From Abelmoschus esculentus (Eukaryota; Streptophyta; Magnoliopsida; Malvales; Malvaceae): a DNA stretch of 64,000 bases. The translations under genes and the position numbers were made by a program. Shown here one piece after another: positions 59,091 to 64,000 of this stretch. Numbering within the stretch: position 1 is the stretch's first letter; every line of letters begins with the position of its first letter. Under the pieces are notes generated by a model, which saw only the letters and a program-made list of their open reading frames with translations, had not been told where the DNA came from and searched no databases. The stretch is from positions 11,528,936 to 11,592,935 of the forward strand of contig JAUCBN010000017.1 in NCBI GenBank assembly GCA_035048815.1, written 5' to 3'.

Positions 59091-59728
59091 TGTAACACCC
59101 CTATCCTAACCAGCATAGCCACAAATACATCCGGGACATACTTGGATCAACATAGCCACAAGTAGTCAAATCCTGAGGTCACACAGCCCATCAAATTGCT
59201 TGATGCTCACACAACCTATCAAGTTGTGTTCCTTATCCGAATCAACATAGCCACGGATAAGTTTGAACCGCATCCAGATCATGTAGCCTGTGGACATGTC
59301 AAATGTACTCACTCACACAGCTCAAAATACATGTCCCCTTAACTAAGTGTCCATCATTGATTCTAGGATATCCAGATTTCCTTTACATAGTAATACAAGT
59401 AACTCATGCTCCACGAGCATTCACACATAACATTAAGCTGAGATAAGCATAGAACTTAACTAATAATTAAGCCATCTCTCATAGTCAAGATTAGATACAT
59501 ATACCCCTAGGTCACTTACATGATCCTCTTTAGGTTATTCCATTAGCCAAGTCACCTAAGTCTGATCCACCATGAATCCTTAGGGAGCATAAAAATATTA
59601 AGTCACTTATTGTTTATTGAGCTATTAACCATAATTTCACGAGTTAGGAAAATAAACTCGAACTATTAATTTTATAATTCATTTTACACCTTCAGAGCCC
59701 CATTAAAACCTTTATCCTGAATTATAGA
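59091..59728 (+). mobile_element. TGTAACACCCC-type LTR, left part
   Basis: Starts TGTAACACCCCTATCC at 59091. Repeated CAACATAGCCACA words at 59111, 59153 and 59244 recall the minus-strand LTR at 32865-33804. It is broken near 59729 by an Athila/Tat-like LTR. The far side (after 63900) again shows GGTATCGATACG (63984), fitting the kind of LTR seen at 55680. Confidence 0.45.
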
Positions 59729-62700
59729 TGATGAGCACTCAAAAGTCCTCATTTTTCATATCATTTCCCCACTCGTTTATTGCCAATAAAGACAAAATTA
59801 AAGACGATAATAGAATATTTTTGGTTATTTTCTATACCTTAGCATCCGAACACTAACTATATGAAATTATCTACTTTCTGGTATCGTAACGACCCTTTAA
59901 AAAATTTAAAAATTTTAAGCGTAATAAAAAAGGGTGTATAGTTAAAAAAGAAGGGGTCACTAGTGGAAGTTTAAAATTGGGGGAATTAATTTAAAAAAAG
60001 AGTTGGAGTCGCCACCGGTTACTTTTGGTAGACCGAGCACCATAAAAAATAGAGATTCGTTAAAAATTGGGTTCGAGAGTCGGTTACGGTTTAAAACGGG
60101 GTAAGCATTAAAAACTGCCCAAAATTGACACCTTTTAAAATAACTGCTTAATTACTTTTGGAAGTTTTATTTTAAAGTGACATTAAATTGAGATTTGTTT
60201 AAAGTTCGGATTTATTTTAATTTTACTGTGTCTTTATTCGAAGGCAACACATATACTATTGACATTACGTCTGAGGGCGGACCCGTTACGACTGAATTAA
60301 GACATAATTAATTAATGGGGTTGGATATGAATTAAGCAAAAAATAATAATACAAATAAATGTTACAATGTATGCAAGATACATATGCAAATAAATAAAAG
60401 AAAAAATAATATAAATATACAAAATAAACATGAGTGAACAATAAAATAAAATACACAATTAAATAAAAATATGCATGAAAATATGTAACAAAATGCAACA
60501 ACACATGTTTACAAATATATGAACAAATAAATAATGACTATGAACATGAATAAATAAATAAATTGATAAAAGCATAAATAATAAAAATGCATGCATAAAT
60601 TAAATAAAAATATAATATTAAATAAACACACATTTACAAGTAAAGAAACATGATGGATATAACATGCATATGTGCAAATATAAATATGAACAGAAAAATG
60701 AATAAATAAGCAAATATAAGATAAATGAAAAGAACAAAATATGTTCTGGAAAAGGACTAGAATAAAATAAAAATAAAATTCCAGTGTGAAAGAAAAACAA
60801 AGTTTATTTTAAAATAGTGACCGAATTGTAATACTTTGGAAACATCCAAACCCTCCTAACGCTATTTTATAGCGAGGAAGGGCTGCGGGAGAAGTTATCC
60901 CATGCGGGGGGACCCAAAAATAATTAACACGTTATTAAAATAACAGTATGGTCCATATTAGAATTAGATTGAAAAGCTTCAAATATTTGGGAGGACTGCG
61001 CGCATGGTTTTTGAAATGCGGAAGGGTTTATGATGCGATTAAACCATTTTTCTACCCCTCACTATATAACACACTTAGAACCGAAGGCTTCGCCCTTTAG
61101 CCATTTTCTTAAATAAACAACAAAAGACAAACCCAAATCCTATGAAAACTTTCAAACTAAAAACCCAGCAAACCAAGAACGTTCAAACGTTCTTCATGAA
61201 CCCAGGAACCAACCATCGTGTTTTTCAGAAAATCACCACGCCGGCCACCGCTTTGAAAACCCGTTTTTTTCTCCCTTTTTTCCTTTCAAAACCAAAACCA
61301 AAATAAACAACTTTCCCTTCCAATTTTGAAACCCCAAAAATGACTAAATATAAATGTTTTTTTTAACTAAGACCGAACAATGGTTTTTTCCCCTTTTCGA
61401 AAATATCGAGACAAGTGAAGAAGGGTTTCTCTTTGACTCGGCTCACCGTGGTTGATCCGAGGACCTTGCGTTTATTGCTGGCGGTGAAAAAGAGAAGACA
61501 AGACCGAAACGGTAAAGATAAAAACCCTAACCCCTATTTCTATTTGACTCGATGCAAAACTAAAAAGAAGAGGCTTCTACCTTTGAAATATCTTTGGTTT
61601 CTATTGATCCGAATAATCATGGAGGAACCTCTTACATTTGGTTTTCGGTTCTCTTTTATAACCGATTGATTATATCAATATGTGAAAAAAGGATTGAAAT
61701 GCTCCTATTGGTTCTACTTTATTGGTACGATTTGCCTCTGATATCCTCTGAAATTTCGCCTCTGAAATTTTGGTTGTAATGCTTTGTACGTTTTTTGCTT
61801 GTTTGCCTCTATTATTGTACGATTTAGTGATAATGTTTGTTGTTTTGTATGTCGTGTCTGTTGAAGAAACAAGAGGACCACTATCGGAGAAGGACGATAG
61901 GAGTAGTCATCGTCCAACGAGGGGATGAACGGTTAGCTTGGAATTCGAACAGACAGCGCGTACGCCTCACGCGCGCGTGAGGATTCAAACGGTCAGCGCG
62001 TGGAGAGCATGGATCTTCTGTATTCTTTCCTTGTGTGATCTCAGCTGTTAGATCTAAGATCAGATCTAACGATCGAGATTCGATTGTGCACATAATAAAA
62101 GAGGCAATAGGATTTTCTCATGTAAAGGATTATCCGGGTTAATGGGTTCAAAGTGGGCTTGGTGTAATTAATTAAGGTCTGGGCTTGTTATTACTAATTA
62201 TAAATGGGTTCATAAAATTAAATAAATATTTGGACTCTTATTTTATTTATCTGTTTTGGGTTTTGATATTTACATTGGGTTTTATTTTAATAGGATTTGT
62301 TTAATATAATAATAATAATAATAAAGGAAAATAATAATAAAATAATATTTAATAAATAATAAAAGACAATAATAAGATGTAAAAAAAGAAATAAATTAGT
62401 AACACATATATTTTTTAGTTTATAAAGAAGAAACAACATAGTTAATAATAATAATATGAAATTAAAACAAAAGAAATAAAACATGTGCAAAAAGTAAACA
62501 AAAATTAGTATAGTAATATTTTTTGGTTTTTATATTTATGCAAAACATAATAACACATATACTAAAAGAATAATAATAAATTTTTTGGATTTTTAATTTG
62601 ATAATAAAAAGAAAAAAATGTAAAATAATAGTATTTTTATAATATTTTTGTTTTTTCTTTTTTCAAAAACAATATATAATATAGTAATATTTTTTGCATT

Positions 62701-63899
62701 TTTAGTGATAATTACAAGCCCGTTATTGAAATAAAAATGAAAATTAAACCCGAGCTTAAACTCCGGATAAAATTAGTGTTACAGGCATAAAACATATATG
62801 TTTGATAGTTTTCTTTCTTAGACAGGAAATTAGATCACAGAAAGAGCCAAAGAAGAAAATAGATGCTGAATTGCAGACGTAAAAGACAACAATTGGTGCT
62901 CAACAGAAAGAGGAAAAGATACCGAACTCAACGAACAAAGAGCAAAAGAAAGAAGAAGACTCAGTTAGGAGGTCAAACCCAAGTCAAAGTCAACCGGGAG
63001 AAAAAAAAAGATATTTTAGGAAATAAGATTAAATTAATATAGTTTAATTAAGAATTAGATTTTTTTTCCCGTTTAGAACTCTTTCCTTGCATGGAAAAAT
63101 CAACTTAGGGCTTGGCCTATATAAGGCACTTATTAGGTTTATGTTTAGTGTGGAGCCGAGACGGATTCTCACATTATTATACCTTTAGCCGCCGCCTCCA
63201 TCATGTTCTAAGTCTTTCGGAGGTTTAGATTGTTTGTGGAGTAGTCGGATATGAAGGTTATGTTACGTTTGATATTTATTAATGCAAAACCTATTTCATA
63301 GTTTATTCTTTCTTGATAGTTACTCTTCTTGCATATGAGCTCGAAAGATAAGTATGTGAGAAAAACTCATTTGCCTAGCATCGGGAGATATAGGTTCATG
63401 AAACGAGAGAATACGATCTTTACACATGGACATTGACTAATCTGTCAAGGATTTCAGCGACTAATAGGATGCATATGTTTGTTTGTTGTTCGCACTTGAT
63501 TCACGCCAAGAGGTATCATCAAGACGTGGGTTTCAACAGTTCACTTCGTTTAGGGATAAGGAAGAAGACATACAAGGATACTCTATTGAATTATCGACAA
63601 GGCATAACCCCGCCTAGGCAGCTGCGGCGACCCTTTATACGATCCGCCGAGGCGACAGCTCAACCCATTGCATTAATAAGTGGATACTTAACATAATTGG
63701 GTTCTCCTTACAAAGTACTCAATTTAGCCTCGCCTTTATCTTATTATTTCGTTAATTAATTTTATGCTTTTATATTATCTTAGTCATAATTCAACCAATT
63801 CATTTACTTGTGTTTTTAGTTTTCTTAGTGTAGTCATAAGAAGTAGTAAGGTTGACTCAGTCCTCGTGGGATCGACATCTTAAGTACTACAATTTGACA
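59729..63899 (+). mobile_element. Athila/Tat-like LTR C, split by a solo LTR
   Basis: Left part 59729-59884 starts TGATGAGCACTCAAAAGT, diverged from TGATAAGTGCTCAAC of LTR A. Right part 62784-63899 carries CAGGAAATTAG, TATATAAGGCACTT (about 63119), AGGTATCATCAAGA and GTGGGATCGACATC in the same order as LTR A, and ends AATTTGACA. It is a more distant relative of the LTRs at 14130 and 21563. No primer site follows and I found no matching flanks. The open frame 63433-63696 is chance. Confidence 0.5.
59885..62783 (+). mobile_element. Large solo LTR (Tat/Retand-like), 2.9 kb
   Basis: Begins CGTAACGACCC (a TG-to-CG change is likely) and ends AGTGTTACA, so the termini mirror each other (TGTAAC/GTTACA). 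Flanks GGTAT (59880-59884) and GGCAT (62784-62788) match at 4 of 5. The internal GGAGTCGCCACC at 60006-60017 recalls Tat-lineage LTRs, and TATATAA lies at 61063-61069. No element interior is present, so it is probably the product of LTR-LTR recombination. The open frames inside (61415-61669, 61594-61779, minus ones around 61714-62093) look like LTR transcript debris. 60300-60790 and 62290-62700 are A-rich runs. Confidence 0.6.
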
Positions 63900-64000
63900 A
63901 AGGTGGAATTAATAGGACTCCATAAACTCCACCAATAGAACCTCTGAATGAAACTGTTAAGTTTTAGATAAATTGCACAGGGGTATCGATACGCCTATAT
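63900..64000 (+). other. Window end with one TATCGATA word
   Basis: After LTR C the host sequence resumes and carries GGGGTATCGATACGCC (core 63984-63991). This matches the wording at 57061-57075, so it is probably the start of another cluster running out of the window. Confidence 0.35.

Noticed and set aside
60286..60800. Hydrophobic minus-strand frames (60-72 codons)
   Set aside because: They come from A-rich AAATAAAT sequence; the Phe/Tyr/Leu-rich translation is a composition effect. The same applies to 62287-62490 and 5506-5688.
61415..61779. Two overlapping plus-strand frames of 84 and 61 codons
   Set aside because: They lie inside a 2.9 kb solo LTR downstream of its TATA box; no family resemblance.

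Overview
This is a 64 kb window of plant nuclear DNA, A+T-rich and packed with transposable elements. It looks like a eudicot. The ERF gene and the retrotransposon families suggest the cotton/cacao family (Malvaceae), but that placement is a guess from memory, not a search. Only two host genes look real. Almost everything else is LTR retrotransposon, LINE or fold-back DNA, mostly decayed and often nested.

Left part (1-23.3 kb): the end of an LTR with an initiator-Met primer site; a complete but dead Ty1/copia element (2445-7240, minus strand, 5-bp target duplication ACTTA); a truncated relative (8172-11167, minus); and a mixed block at 11.2-23.3 kb. In that block, two LTRs of one Athila/Tat-like family lie in opposite orientation and surround the remains of a SIRE-like copia element (gag zinc knuckle, protease stub, extra 3' ORF, polypurine tract, LTR).

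Middle (23.3-36.4 kb): adjacent fragments of two ordinary plant genes, an enoyl-ACP reductase and an O-methyltransferase, both minus strand; a gag-to-integrase copia fragment (24.5-26.8 kb); then the gene island. The first gene (29637-31840, plus, 7 exons, 495 codons as I spliced it) encodes an unrecognised protein with a W-F-x-x-Y-x-Y-E-S motif repeated three times on exons of the same phase. The second (35589-36326, minus) is a group IX ERF transcription factor, intact except for one in-frame TAG at codon 139 inside the AP2 DNA-binding domain. The genes converge. An LTR-like stretch and a LINE fragment lie between them.

Right part (36.6-64 kb): five long fold-back elements with 9-bp target duplications (three perfect, two 8 of 9) within 12.5 kb, fitting non-autonomous Mutator-like transposons. 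After them comes a nest: a SIRE-like element (from about 49.2 kb) holds a copia element (50020-55413) in its LTR and TGTAACACC-type LTRs further in; one of those holds an Athila/Tat-like LTR, which holds a 2.9 kb solo LTR (59885-62783).

Across all this runs one short signal: clusters of the palindrome GGTATCGATACC (core TATCGATA) in several LTRs and in the leader of the SIRE-like extra ORF. I saw no rRNA or tRNA gene and no CRISPR array. All splicing, repeat boundaries and family calls were read by eye.
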